A stretch of 64,000 nucleotides of DNA, from positions 620,001-684,000 of the forward strand of contig NHNY01000003.1 of NCBI GenBank assembly GCA_002786065.1, given 5' to 3'. The notes below the pieces were generated by a model. That model did not search any database, had not been told where the DNA came from, and saw only the letters and a program-made list of their open reading frames with translations. Below are positions 11,258 through 21,005 of this stretch, in pieces. This stretch comes from Microcyclospora pomicola (lineage: Eukaryota; Ascomycota; Dothideomycetes; Capnodiales). Made by a program: the position numbers and the translations under genes. Positions within the stretch are counted from its first letter, which is position 1, and each line of letters starts with the position of its first letter.

Positions 11258-11585
11258 GGTGAACGTGCGGCGATACTGTCAATCTACACCATGCATCCCA
11301 TCAACTGCAGCGCGAGTCTCTTGAACTTTTTAATTAGACTTTCACATGCCTTGTACGGAATGGTTCCGTTCTTGTCACCTGAGGCAGCCGCAACCTTAAA
11401 ATGCACCATGGCAGTCACCGTCCCGATGCCGGCCACATCGTCTTCCTCGGTGATTTTGATGCGGCTAAAATAATATGCAAGGATCAAGGCCTCTGATGTG
11501 CCATCTGTTGTTGTTGTCTTGAGTTCTTTACTTCCTCGAACTATTCCATCATCATCAACTGCTCTCTCTTCACACCAACATCACC
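11258..11585. promoter_or_regulatory. Shared divergent promoter, UTP7 / aspartate aminotransferase
   Basis: A 328-bp spacer separates two divergent start codons, so both promoters must lie here. The stretch just before 11586 is C/T-rich, as in leaders of well-expressed fungal genes. A short minus-strand frame (11284-11487) has no family resemblance and is not called. Confidence 0.5.
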
Positions 11586-12869
11586 ATGATGTCCCGAACA
11601 GCTCTCCAGCGCGCTGTAGTCGCGCCTTCGCGCACTGTGTTCACCCAGCACTCTGTCCGTGCCGCCTCCGCCTGGTCACAAGTCCCTCAGGGCCCACCAG
11701 ATGCTATTCTTGGTATCACCGAAGCATTCAAGAAGGACTCGCACCCACAAAAGATCAACTTGGGTGTTGGTGCATACCGTGACGATAAAGGCAAGCCGTA
11801 CGTTCTGCCCTCTGTGAAGACGGCAGAGCAGAAGGTGGTGCAGCAGAACCTGGACAAGGAGTATGCTGGCATCACAGGTGTGCCAGACTTCACCAAGGCG
11901 GCGGCCTTGCTCGCTTACGGCGCAGACAGCGCGCCATTGAAGGAGGGCCGCATCGTCATTACTCAGACCATCTCTGGTACCGGCGCTCTGCGGATAGGCG
12001 GTGCCTTCCTCGAGCGTTTCTACCCCGGCGCCAAAGCCATTTACATCCCAACGCCATCATGGGCGAACCACAAGGCTGTCTTCTCGGACAGTGGGCTCGA
12101 GGTGAAGCAGTACCGCTACTACAACAAGGACACTATTGGTCTCGACTACGATGGCATGCTTGAGGACATCAAGAAAATGCCCAAAGGCAGTATCATTCTC
12201 CTTCACGCCTGTGCGCACAACCCGACTGGTGTCGATCCAACCGAGCAACAGTGGCAGGCCATCAGCGACGCTGTAAAGGAGGGTGACCACTTCCCATTCT
12301 TCGATATGGCTTACCAAGGCTTCGCTTCGGGAGATACCGACAAGGATGCGTATGCGCTCCGACACTTCGTGAAGGAGGGCCACCACCCAGCACTTTGCCA
12401 ATCCTTCGCAAAGAACATGGGTCTGTACGGTGAACGTGTCGGCGCGTTCTCGATCGTTACGTCTTCGCCAGAGGAGAAGGCCAAGGTTGACTCTCAGGTC
12501 AAGATCCTGGTCCGCCCTCTTTACTCTAACCCTCCTGTCCATGGTGCGCGCATTGCTTCAACCATTCTCAACGATCCCGCCTTGAACAAGCAATGGCTTG
12601 GCGAAGTGAAGGAGATGGCCGACCGCATCATCAAGATGCGCGCCCTCCTCAAGAGCAACTTGGAGAAGTTGGGCAGCAAGAGGAAGTGGGACCACATCAC
12701 CGATCAGATCGGTATGTTCGCCTACACTGGCTTGACCGCGGAGCAGATGACGAAGCTCGCTGAGGAGCACTCGGTGTATGCCACGAAGGATGGACGCATT
12801 TCGGTGGCTGGAATCACTAGTGGCAATGTCGAGAGACTGGCGGAATCCATTTTTAAGATCACTGGTTAA
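11586..12869 (+). CDS. Aspartate aminotransferase, mitochondrial
   Basis: This 427-residue PLP enzyme of class I aminotransferases interconverts aspartate plus 2-oxoglutarate with oxaloacetate plus glutamate, and belongs to the malate-aspartate shuttle. The N-terminus ([20 protein letters not shown], then HSVRAASAW) is Arg/Ser-rich without acids, as in a mitochondrial presequence. Motifs include [45 protein letters not shown], and the PLP lysine in [15 protein letters not shown] (Lys about residue 276). The substrate-binding Arg lies in the C-terminal GRISVAGI region. The gene has no introns. Start 11586 or 11589 cannot be distinguished. The yeast counterpart would be AAT1; I leave the symbol open because fungi also have cytosolic copies. 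Confidence 0.96.
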   Translation: MMSRTALQRAVVAPSRTVFTQHSVRAASAWSQVPQGPPDAILGITEAFKKDSHPQKINLGVGAYRDDKGKPYVLPSVKTAEQKVVQQNLDKEYAGITGVPDFTKAAALLAYGADSAPLKEGRIVITQTISGTGALRIGGAFLERFYPGAKAIYIPTPSWANHKAVFSDSGLEVKQYRYYNKDTIGLDYDGMLEDIKKMPKGSIILLHACAHNPTGVDPTEQQWQAISDAVKEGDHFPFFDMAYQGFASGDTDKDAYALRHFVKEGHHPALCQSFAKNMGLYGERVGAFSIVTSSPEEKAKVDSQVKILVRPLYSNPPVHGARIASTILNDPALNKQWLGEVKEMADRIIKMRALLKSNLEKLGSKRKWDHITDQIGMFAYTGLTAEQMTKLAEEHSVYATKDGRISVAGITSGNVERLAESIFKITG

Positions 12870-13400
12870 GCGATTGGCGCAGTGGAGTCAAGCTGAGAAA
12901 TGGATGATGTTGAGACGGCGTGCTTGTATGATATACGATAGAGGGAGATTCCGTCCCATGTATAGCCTATGAGTAATCAACGTTGCTGTTCTTCTTGTCT
13001 CATCGGAAGTCATCCCCGAGGGTGCTAGAACCTTGGCTCTGCTCTAGAGTGGTGGTCGATGTATGGCAGAATGGCTGTGCAATGCATGCTCCTCTCACGT
13101 GCTCAGCGGAGGGATTATTCCCGAAGATGTAGGCAAACGGAATTAATGCACGACAAACATCGCGTACGAAAGCACGCTATTCCGACAGATATCCGTTGCA
13201 TAAAAATGTATCCTTGTTCGTGTCAGCTGAAGATGTGCCGGGCCTCGGTGCTTGCGGTAATAAGGTCCCCGCATAACTATATCTACCTTCCCCAGACATA
13301 TCTTGTCCAAACGTACAGACATATTATCTTGACGATCAAGCTACTATCCAAGTGATTGTTTACTATCCCCGTCTCCAATTTCTCCAGCATCATCACAATC
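12870..13400. other. Intergenic
   Basis: This is the 3' flank of the aminotransferase and the promoter of the thiolase. An in-frame ATG at 13356 would extend the thiolase by 15 residues, but the added sequence is unlike the family. Nothing else was seen. Confidence 0.5.
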
Positions 13401-14780
13401 ATGGCAGAAGGAAAGCAAAAGGCGCCCGTCTACGTCCTAGGCGTGGGCATGACTCGCTTTATCAAGCCTCGTGGCAAAGTCGACTACAGCGAGCTTGGAT
13501 TCGAAGCCGGCATCAAAGCGTTGCTCGATGCACAGGTCAACTACGATGACATCGATGTTGGCGTAGCATGCTACTGTTACGGCGACTCTACTTGTGGTCA
13601 GCGAGTCTTTTACCAATTCGGCATGACCCAGATCCCCATCTACAATGTCAACAACAACTGTTCGACAGGCTCGACCGGTCTTCACCTTGGTCGCACTATG
13701 ATCGGAGGCGGCATGGCTGACGCGGTCATGGTCGTTGGCTTCGAGAAGATGTTTCCAGGAAGTCTCCAAAGCTTCTTCCAGGATCGTGTCAACCCCGGTG
13801 ATCGCACCGCGGAGATGATGAAGGTCACGCGCGGTATCTCCAATGCCCCTGGCGCAGCCCAGCTTTTCGGAAACGCCGGCCGTGAGTACAAGGAGAAGTA
13901 CGGCGCAAAGAACGAGGACTTTGCCGAGATCGCCAGAATCAACCACGAGCACAGCAAGCGTAACCCCTATTCACAATTCCAGGATGAATACACGCATGAG
14001 CAGATCATGAAGTCCCCAATGGTGTTTGAGCCACTCACCAAGCTTCAGTGCTGCCCGACCTCTGATGGAGGTGCCGCTGCAGTGTTGGTGTCACAGGCCT
14101 TCCTGGATGCACGACCACATCTCAAGTCCCAAGCCGTCTTGATCGCTGGACAGCAGCTTAGCACTGATGCCCCATCATTGTTCAACCGCTCTTCCATTGA
14201 CCTGATGGGTGTTGATATGACCAAGCGTGCCGCTGCCATCGCTTACAAGGAGGCTGGTGTCACTCCCGCCGACATCAAGGTCTGCGAATTGCACGACTGC
14301 TTCAGCGCCAACGAGATGATTGTGATTGACGCGCTAGGTCTGAGTGAGCATGGCAAGGCTCACGAGATGGTGCGCAGAGGCGACATCACATACGGCGGCA
14401 AAATGGTCATCAACCCCTCTGGTGGACTGATCTCCAAAGGGCACCCTCTCGGTGCAACAGGCATTGCGCAGTGTGCGGAGCTGGTCTGGCACCTACGAGG
14501 CTGGGCTAACAACCGCTTGGTTGCTGGTACCAAAGCTGCACTTCAGCACAATCTCGGCCTTGGTGGAGCTGTCGTCGTCACCGTCTACAAGCGTGCGGAT
14601 GGTCAAGAGAGCAAAGCGGTGTCTGACGAAGAAGTAGCCAAAATCAGTGGCATTGGCTACAACCCCGCTACAGAAGCAAGAGGCTTCACCAGAGCACAAG
14701 TCGACCAAGCTCGGAGCAAGAAGGCGAGAAGTGAATGGGCCTTGTCTGATACTCAGCAGAAGGTGGAGAGCCGGTTCTAG
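13401..14780 (+). CDS. SCP2-type 3-ketoacyl-CoA thiolase (SCPx thiolase-like)
   Basis: A 459-residue thiolase of the sterol-carrier-protein-X class, expected in peroxisomal beta-oxidation or branched-chain/sterol side-chain cleavage. Motifs are VYVLGVGMTRFIKPRG at the start, the nucleophilic Cys in VNNNCSTGSTGLHLG (Cys about residue 87), CCPTSDGGAAAVLVS, CELHDCFSANEM and the C-terminal catalytic block NPSGGLISKGHPLGATG. There is no SCP2 lipid-binding domain; a Lys/Arg-rich tail ends SRF, which is only a weak match to a peroxisomal PTS1. The start at 13401 was chosen because ATCATGG is a good context and MAEGKQKAPVYVLG begins at the conserved strand. The gene has no introns. Confidence 0.93.
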   Translation: MAEGKQKAPVYVLGVGMTRFIKPRGKVDYSELGFEAGIKALLDAQVNYDDIDVGVACYCYGDSTCGQRVFYQFGMTQIPIYNVNNNCSTGSTGLHLGRTMIGGGMADAVMVVGFEKMFPGSLQSFFQDRVNPGDRTAEMMKVTRGISNAPGAAQLFGNAGREYKEKYGAKNEDFAEIARINHEHSKRNPYSQFQDEYTHEQIMKSPMVFEPLTKLQCCPTSDGGAAAVLVSQAFLDARPHLKSQAVLIAGQQLSTDAPSLFNRSSIDLMGVDMTKRAAAIAYKEAGVTPADIKVCELHDCFSANEMIVIDALGLSEHGKAHEMVRRGDITYGGKMVINPSGGLISKGHPLGATGIAQCAELVWHLRGWANNRLVAGTKAALQHNLGLGGAVVVTVYKRADGQESKAVSDEEVAKISGIGYNPATEARGFTRAQVDQARSKKARSEWALSDTQQKVESRF

Positions 14781-16128
14781 GGGCATTTCGCGTTGTATGT
14801 AAACTCCTGTTGTTTGAATAACGATATCAAGATCCAAATCACGCACACGTCCTGATCATGAGTTCTTCGCCGGAGATGAGATTTTTACTGGTGAGACCTT
14901 TGAACCCTAGCCAATATCGTATGAGTCCCTAGTCTCGAGCACTCCAGGTCTGCATACTCTGTGTACATTACCTGAATGAATCTGAGAGATGGACGTCTTC
15001 TGGATGCCATGAAACCGGAGGAACGAACATACCGCAGCTCGACGCACAACAGATCATGTATTTCTCGTCAAAGTGACCTTTTTCCGAAAGGAGGTAGCAG
15101 GGGTAAGGACAATGGACATATCGCTAAGGAGATAGGAATCCACGGTATTGATACCATTTCAGTCCATACACACGTGCTACGAGCGCGACATTTACTCGAT
15201 CCTGGCGAGTGCAGTAAGTGAAAGCAGGAGATTGATCACTGCCATTTGCAACGAATCACACTTGGCTCAGACGAGACGCAAGATCATGGGATCGTACGCA
15301 CAAAACTGATGATCCACTTCGAAGGCCTGCTAAGCTATGGACCTGAAGCTGTAAGTTTCACTCCTGTTTACCCAGCCTCTGCTGATGAATGCATCGAAAT
15401 CGCGACTATTTATTGCTGTACTTATGATCTTTGCTCGTTAGCTTCATCGTGAGTAATTCCTATCGTCTGATGAGCCTTGACCAGAGCTGTGGAGCGCATG
15501 ACTAGTGGGAACCCTTCCTGCCATCCACTATCAGTCGGAAGAGCCGTACGAGCTATCAATCTTGCAGTACTTCCGCGAAGCGTGAAGTCTACCGTGAAAA
15601 ATGGCGTGGAAGTCAGAGTGTTGCTGGATTTATTGGAGGTTTACAATCCACAGTGCAGCTAGTACAATGCTTGAGAACTGGCATTTCCATTGGGTCGTTC
15701 ATGCTGAGTCTTCTCTACTCGTTTGTCATAAAATAGCATATCATCGAGCAGATTGTAGCACTGGACTGAACAGGAATGCCCAGCAGGACTCCGGTGGTTG
15801 TTCGTGTGCGGATCGGTCCGAACCCCCGATCATGATGCAGGGTTCAGGCTAGAGTGTTGAACGCGCGACCGCGACTGACCAAGTTGCGATTCCACTATTA
15901 TATGGACTCCTTCACCAATTTGCCCTGCTCATCCACATTCGCAACATCATCCTCATCCCAGAGCTCAGAATCGCACCAAAACAGACCCACATCTGACATA
16001 TTGCAAATCGACTAGCCTGACAATTTTCGCTGCCCTCAGAACATGTCGGACAATTGAAGAGCTAGCAATTCAAGCCCATCTGCAGGACTTAGCCGTCCAA
16101 ATCGCCAGCTGGGCTTCCTCCTCCCAAG
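14781..16128. other. Intergenic
   Basis: About 1.35 kb without a recognisable gene. A 6-bp inverted repeat with a 9-nt loop lies at 15811-15831 and is probably chance. The last 200 bp before 16129 are C-rich and probably form the leader of the next gene. Confidence 0.5.
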
Positions 16129-17146
16129 ATGCCGGGCATGCAGTTTCCGTACCCCCGGCGGACGTCCAATGCCTCCTCGTCATACACCCCGCGCAGCACT
16201 CCTCTGGGACGTCGAAGGAGCCTCAAGGCTCTTGCGCCCTACATAGTTGGTGGTATCGCATTCATATGGTTCCTCATATGGTTGTTCGGCGGGTCAAGTG
16301 CTGCTCGCATACCTTCGGGAACTCCAGAGGTCGTCTTGGTGACCACATTCGACCCGAAGATGAGCGAGAATTACAAGAACGATATCAAGGAGAACAGGCG
16401 ATATTACGCGAAACGACATGGATATGCAACATTCTTCCCCAACACTACCGACTACGATCTTATGCCGAACGTCCCACGATCGTGGAGCACGCTTCCTGCT
16501 ATGAGACATGCTATGTCGCTGTACCCACATACAAAGTGGGTGGTATACATTACAAACACAGCGCTGATCATGAACCAACGACAATCGCTGCTTGATGCTG
16601 CTTTGGAGCCGCGGAGGTTGGAGAAGTTGATGCTGGTTGACCAGCCAATCTTGCCGCCTGATAGCGTTATCAAGACCTTTTCGCATCTGAAAGGAGAACG
16701 TGTAGAATTCGTTCTGACGCAAGACGGAGAAGGTCTGTCGTGTGAGACGTTTGCTGTGAGGAATGGCGAGTGGGCGAAGTTCTTCTTGGATTCTTGGTAT
16801 GATCCGCTGTACCGGAGCTACAACTTCCAAAAGGCGGAGGCGCATGCTTTGGAGCATTTGGTGCAATGGCACGGCACTGTGCTCGCCAAACTGGCGCTTG
16901 TGCCACAGCGAACACTGAACTCGTACTCAAACGACGTTGTGAAACCAGCTGCGAAGCCGGATGGTAAGTGCATTCCTTTGCTCTACCAGCTCATAATGTA
17001 TTCTAACAATAATAGGGATGTACCAAGAGGGTGACCTCATCGCCAATTTCCAAGGCTGTCATCGAGATCCTGCGCGCGTATGCGAAAATGAGATGCGACC
17101 GCTCATGTCTCGGTGGAAAGAGCTCAGGGATCAAAATCGGCTCTAG
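16129..17146 (+). CDS. MNN10/MNN11-family (GT34) Golgi mannosyltransferase-like protein
   Basis: This 321-residue type II membrane protein of glycosyltransferase family 34 has yeast relatives Mnn10/Mnn11 that extend mannan in the Golgi M-Pol II complex. The cytosolic head is Arg/Ser-rich. One membrane segment spans about residues 36-54 (LAPYIVGGIAFIWFLIWLFG). The lumenal part has ENRRYYAKRHGYATFF, RSWSTLPAMRHAMSLYPHTK, ALIMNQRQSLLD and FLDSWYDP. Exons are 16129-16963 and 17016-17146. The 52-nt intron restores PDGMYQEGDLIANFQGC. The segment before ALIMN reads VVYITNT where relatives usually carry an acidic DxD-like pair. This copy may therefore be catalytically weakened or a structural subunit; that is inference. 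Confidence 0.88.
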
Positions 17147-17817
17147 GATTACTTAAAGGTCAATCAAAACCTAGCATGACCAGAGTCAATGATTGCCAGC
17201 GGACATCCAAAGCATGTCTTGCCGCGGCTACATCATATACCGCAAAACCCGAGAGTACGTGCAAAGAGGTCTTTCAAGAAGAGCGAGCATATCAAAGCTG
17301 CGTTCCACGGTACCCCTGGACGTCCTGTTATCAAGAGGAAGGGTGCATTCAGGATTAAGCTAGCTAACGGAATGTGGCGATACTGGATGTATAGTAGGTG
17401 AAGCAATTTTCATACACGTTTCGAAGTACGAGTATAATGGTATTCTAGATTCCCAGCGTTACAATGCAAGGCGCTTCTGATCTAGACTGTTCGCTGAAAT
17501 TAGACGAAGAGATCATTCATAATTCGAGCATCGAGGTTCAATGCAGTGGCAATCTGAGCATCGTGAGAGTTGGACGTTCTCCTTTCAGCTGTACCCAACG
17601 TCGTCTGTTCACATGCCACAATTTCATCGACGTGCCTTCAGCCAAGCATCCGACACACATTCGCTGTGGGACTGATCACCCCTCTAAAAGTGCATGCTCA
17701 CTACCACGTTCACGTGCATGAACGATTCACTTCAGCCTCTTACCTTCACTCGCATACTCTACTCATTCACCACCATCAATCCGAAACGACTCAGAATTTC
17801 TCTTCTTCTCATCAACA
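17147..17817. other. Intergenic
   Basis: No gene was recognised. The 100 bp before 17818 are rich in C/T/A, as in a fungal 5' leader. Confidence 0.5.
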
Positions 17818-18800
17818 ATGTCTACGAGTGCATATTACACGCACGGCCTCATCCGCTCGTGCAGTAGCTGGGATCGAGTGGCTTCCGTCGATGGCGTGAA
17901 GACGCTGGATGTGCTCATCGCCCAGCAGCCTTGCAGTCAGCAGCGGTGGCAAGAGATCTACGCCAAGAGAAACGATGTCGAAGGCACGACGATCTTTGGC
18001 AGATACCGTCAAGGTGTCGTTGATCTCTTCCTGGACAACGAGGGCGAGGTAAGGAACAGCCTGGGGCTACTGTGAGGTTTGTGGCGCTCTGAACGATATA
18101 TGTTGATCACGTACTGCTCAGGAACCTCCCGGTCTCAAGCAGTTTCTTCTGAACAAAGGCGCTACTGTACGGATCTATGATGCTCGACTCAACGACGACA
18201 ATCGCGTGACGCAAGAGGAAGAAGATGATGATGAATTGTCGGATATGCTTGAGCCCGGACCGGACGCTTTTGTGGGTGAAAGGGCACTGCTGGATCGTTG
18301 CAAGGTATCTCTCCCGATAAACTTACAGGTGCATACTTACTGAGAACAAGATCTAGAGCACTCTTTTTGGAATCATTACGACGGCATATCCTGATGCGCA
18401 ACACATTCTCCTAGCCGACACTGGACTAGACAATGCTTCCCTCCTTCTGCTCATTGCAAACGAGACGCTGTTCGAGCAGACTTACACCATAGCGGCCAGT
18501 CATCGGTCGGCGACGATCACTGCGAACAAAGTCAGGTATGTGGTGATCGGGTTGTACGAAAAGGCGGCAGTCGACGAGGAGGGAGAAGTGGAGTTCTGCT
18601 GCTCGAGTGATCGAGCAGTTGGCTTCTTCACCGACGATGGAACACAAGCGGTGGTGGACGTGTTAGATCTTAGGCAAGAAATGAAGGAAGAAGAGGATCC
18701 ATCCCAGGAACACATGATCACTGGAGGTCACTTTGGTGAGCTGGATAGCCACCTCCATGATGCACAGGGGATGAGCGTGGTGCAGCAGACAAAGCTGTAG
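17818..18800 (+). CDS. Conserved-looking fungal protein of unknown function
   Basis: I do not recognise this protein. Three exons, 17818-18048, 18122-18304 and 18357-18800, are all phase 0 with GT-AG introns of 73 and 52 nt and give 285 residues. Codon use is even and the frame stays open across both junctions, which supports a real gene. The protein is soluble: no signal peptide or membrane span. The middle has an acidic insertion (TQEEEDDDELSDMLEPG). The C-terminal half alternates hydrophobic strands and loops (TLFGIITTAYPDAQHILLAD, VRYVVIGLYEKAAVDEEGEV), suggesting a compact alpha/beta or beta domain. It sits between a Golgi glycosyltransferase and DPH3 on the same strand; no functional link is evident. 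Confidence 0.75.
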
Positions 18801-19143
18801 ATCATGCATCTGCTCAATGACCACTTGTTCGCCGGGCCAGACAGCATGGGTGTCATACGCACGATCTCAACGATAACGTATTGATCTCGAGACGAACAGA
18901 ACTCTGTTTCCCTCAAGCGTTGATAGAGTGTGGCCTTTACGTGTGTTGACTCTGGAACCCTGAACTACTAGTTCTTCCACCCCACAACACCACTACGTAC
19001 CGATCTTCACGTGCGTGCGTGCGCAGGAAATTATTTCCCACCACTTTCCCACGCCACCGACAGTGTACCTTACTCACATCCTACTTCAGTATTCAATCTT
19101 CTGTTCCCCGTCGTGCTATTTGCTTAGCATCGCCGTCGCAGAC
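18801..19143. other. Intergenic, DPH3 promoter region
   Basis: A short spacer containing the DPH3 promoter. The last 130 bp are C/T-rich. Nothing else was recognised. Confidence 0.45.
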
Positions 19144-19517
19144 ATGGCCGACAACATCTACGACGAGATCGAGATCGAGGTGCGCATACATCCAGTCCCC
19201 TACCTCTAGCCGCCCCTCACCTGCGCCGCGCATCGCTTGCTGATACATTTCGCCGCCTGCAGGATATGACCTTCGATCCGACCCTGCAGATATACCATTA
19301 CCCATGTCCCTGCGGCGACCGCTTCGAGATTGGCCTCGACGAACTGCGCGAGAGCGAAACGGACATCGCCGTCTGCCCGAGTTGTAGTTTGCAAATTCGT
19401 GTGATTTACGAGGTGGATGATTTGCCGAAGGCGGAGGACGAGGGCGCCGGCAAGGAGAGTGGGACTACGGCGAAGATGGAGCAGCAGCAGCAGGCTCCTG
19501 TTGCGGCAGCAGCGTGA
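19144..19517 (+). CDS. DPH3: Diphthamide biosynthesis protein 3 (CSL zinc finger)
   Basis: This 96-residue CSL-zinc-finger protein Dph3/Kti11 is the electron donor to Dph1-Dph2 in the first step of diphthamide formation on elongation factor 2. It is also linked to Elongator-dependent tRNA modification. Exon 1 (19144-19179) encodes MADNIYDEIEIE. An 83-nt intron (19180-19262) leads into exon 2 with DMTFDPTLQIYHYPCPCGD. The four zinc Cys are in YPCPCGD and VCPSCS. A Glu/Gly/Gln-rich tail after residue 70 ends in a short run of Ala and is not conserved. A very short first exon is usual for this gene in filamentous fungi, as I recall. Confidence 0.96.
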
Positions 19518-20005
19518 AGGGACGATGCGTAGGGGCTTCTAGAATGGAAGGGCCTAATATTCTGCACCAAAATGTGGGTTGACCTTCATGAAGGAGCATG
19601 AAGGGCACGAAATGTTCCGGATCGAGGTTCATAGGACTCGAGAAGTGTAGATCGGCACACTGGAGAGCGCCTAGAGTCGCTGAAGGCTCTGGTAGCATTC
19701 TACCACAACTTGCCTCTGCTCCGTGTCGGCAATGCAGCGAGGGGAAGAAGAACGCGGGCAGAGTATGAGAAGCGTGATCTAGTCTCCCACGACCGTGGTT
19801 CTTAGCCGTCGGGTGCAAGTCAACAACACAGTTGCAAGGGCCATCAGCAAGAGATGAGGTAGACATGCGAAGGGGTTGAGGCTCGAGCAGAAGCAGTTAT
19901 TGTTACAAGTCATGCCAGATATTCTGGGGGGTTGAGAACAAGTGCGCCGGCCATATCAGGGTGCCTCGGATGCTCTTCTCCATAGTTCGACACCCACCAG
20001 GGTGC
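19518..20005. other. Intergenic between convergent genes
   Basis: DPH3 and frataxin converge here. A minus-strand open frame (19465-19866) overlaps the DPH3 tail but has no family resemblance and is judged chance. Confidence 0.5.
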
Positions 20006-20729
20006 TTACTCCTTGAAGTCCTTACTGGGTGTCTCCAGCGCCTCAGTGTCATCATGCAAGTTGATCGATATGCCCACCTCCTTACTCATCACGTCGTTCA
20101 ACGTCGTCTGATCTCTCAAATACACCCAGTCTCCCGAACCTCCACCTTCCTTTTGATGCATGGACTCGCCGGACAGCACCCAGTCAAATCGCTTCGGGCC
20201 AGACAGCGGCGACGAAAGCCAGATCTGCTTGTTGGCGGGCTGCTTGTTGATCACGTAGGTGCCGTTGGGTGGGTATGTTATTGAAAGGACGCCAGCCTGC
20301 AGTGAGATGCGTGTCAGTCAAACCTGGTCTTGGTGCATTTGCTACCAACACCCAGTCACTTACGCTGTACTCGACCTCAACATCTTCGCGGTTCTCTTGA
20401 ATCTTCTCCGCTTCCTCATGGATCGTGTCCATGAAGTAGTCGGCATGCTGATGATATTCTGTATCACTGAGCTCGGTGGGCTGTTGAGGATTCTGCTCGG
20501 ATACTTGGCTGGATGGCGGAGCCGGATCCTCACTGCCAGGCATGATTCCCGCATGACGTCGTGGAGTAAGAGAGAAGTTTCTTGCTGTGGCTGGAGTTCC
20601 TGGGACGAAATGAGTCGCTGTGATCCTGGTCCCTTGTGAGCGTAGGGCCTGGGATGTGCGAGCAAGAGGCTTTGGTGCTGCACGACTCGCCTGGCGCAGC
20701 AGTTGTCGGCAAGCTGAGGTGGCAGACAT
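20006..20729 (-). CDS. YFH1: Frataxin, mitochondrial
   Basis: Frataxin is a mitochondrial matrix protein that assists iron-sulfur cluster assembly on the Nfs1-Isu1 complex. The product is 218 residues from exons 20729-20364 and 20296-20006. The 67-nt intron restores [20 protein letters not shown]. The N-terminus ([20 protein letters not shown]) is a typical Arg/Ser/Ala presequence, ending near [10 protein letters not shown]. The acidic helix [20 protein letters not shown] carries the iron-binding ridge. The sheet has [20 protein letters not shown] and the conserved Trp in FDW. The start at 20729 gives a normal presequence. An upstream in-frame Met at 20810 would add 27 residues and is less likely. 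Confidence 0.96.
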
Positions 20730-21005
20730 GTTGGCGAGGTCTTTCAGGGTAGGTTGAATGAAGCTGGATTGTGGAGGAGATGCCTTTAGGAAGAAACAAG
20801 GTCGACACAATGATAGGCCCTATGTATGTTTGCTGCCAACTTGTCGAGCACCAATGGTTATGGGAGCTTACCTGATATGTCATACTTAACTACGTTCAGG
20901 GCTTGACCTCAGCTTTCCCCACATTTTCGGAAGTAGCCGCACATGGTGTGACAGTAACGTTGGCATCGAGAAACACTGAGTTTACCCTACGCGAGTCTAC
21001 AAACC

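Noticed and set aside
11284-11487. 67-codon minus-strand frame between UTP7 and the aminotransferase
   Set aside because: It lies in a divergent promoter, has no family resemblance and is no longer than chance frames nearby.
13356-13400. Upstream start for the thiolase
   Set aside because: The added residues (MFTIPVSNFSSIITI) do not resemble the family start and the ATG at 13401 has the better context.
15811-15831. Inverted repeat GATCGG...CCGATC with a 9-nt loop
   Set aside because: A 6-bp stem is expected by chance in this length; no T-run or neighbouring gene end makes it a regulator.
17189-17401. Basic 70-codon frame downstream of the MNN10/11-like gene
   Set aside because: It has no recognisable family and lies in the 3' flank; basic composition alone is not enough to call a gene.
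19465-19866. 133-codon minus-strand frame opposite the DPH3 end
   Set aside because: Composition is unlike a protein and it overlaps the DPH3 tail on the other strand; probably chance.
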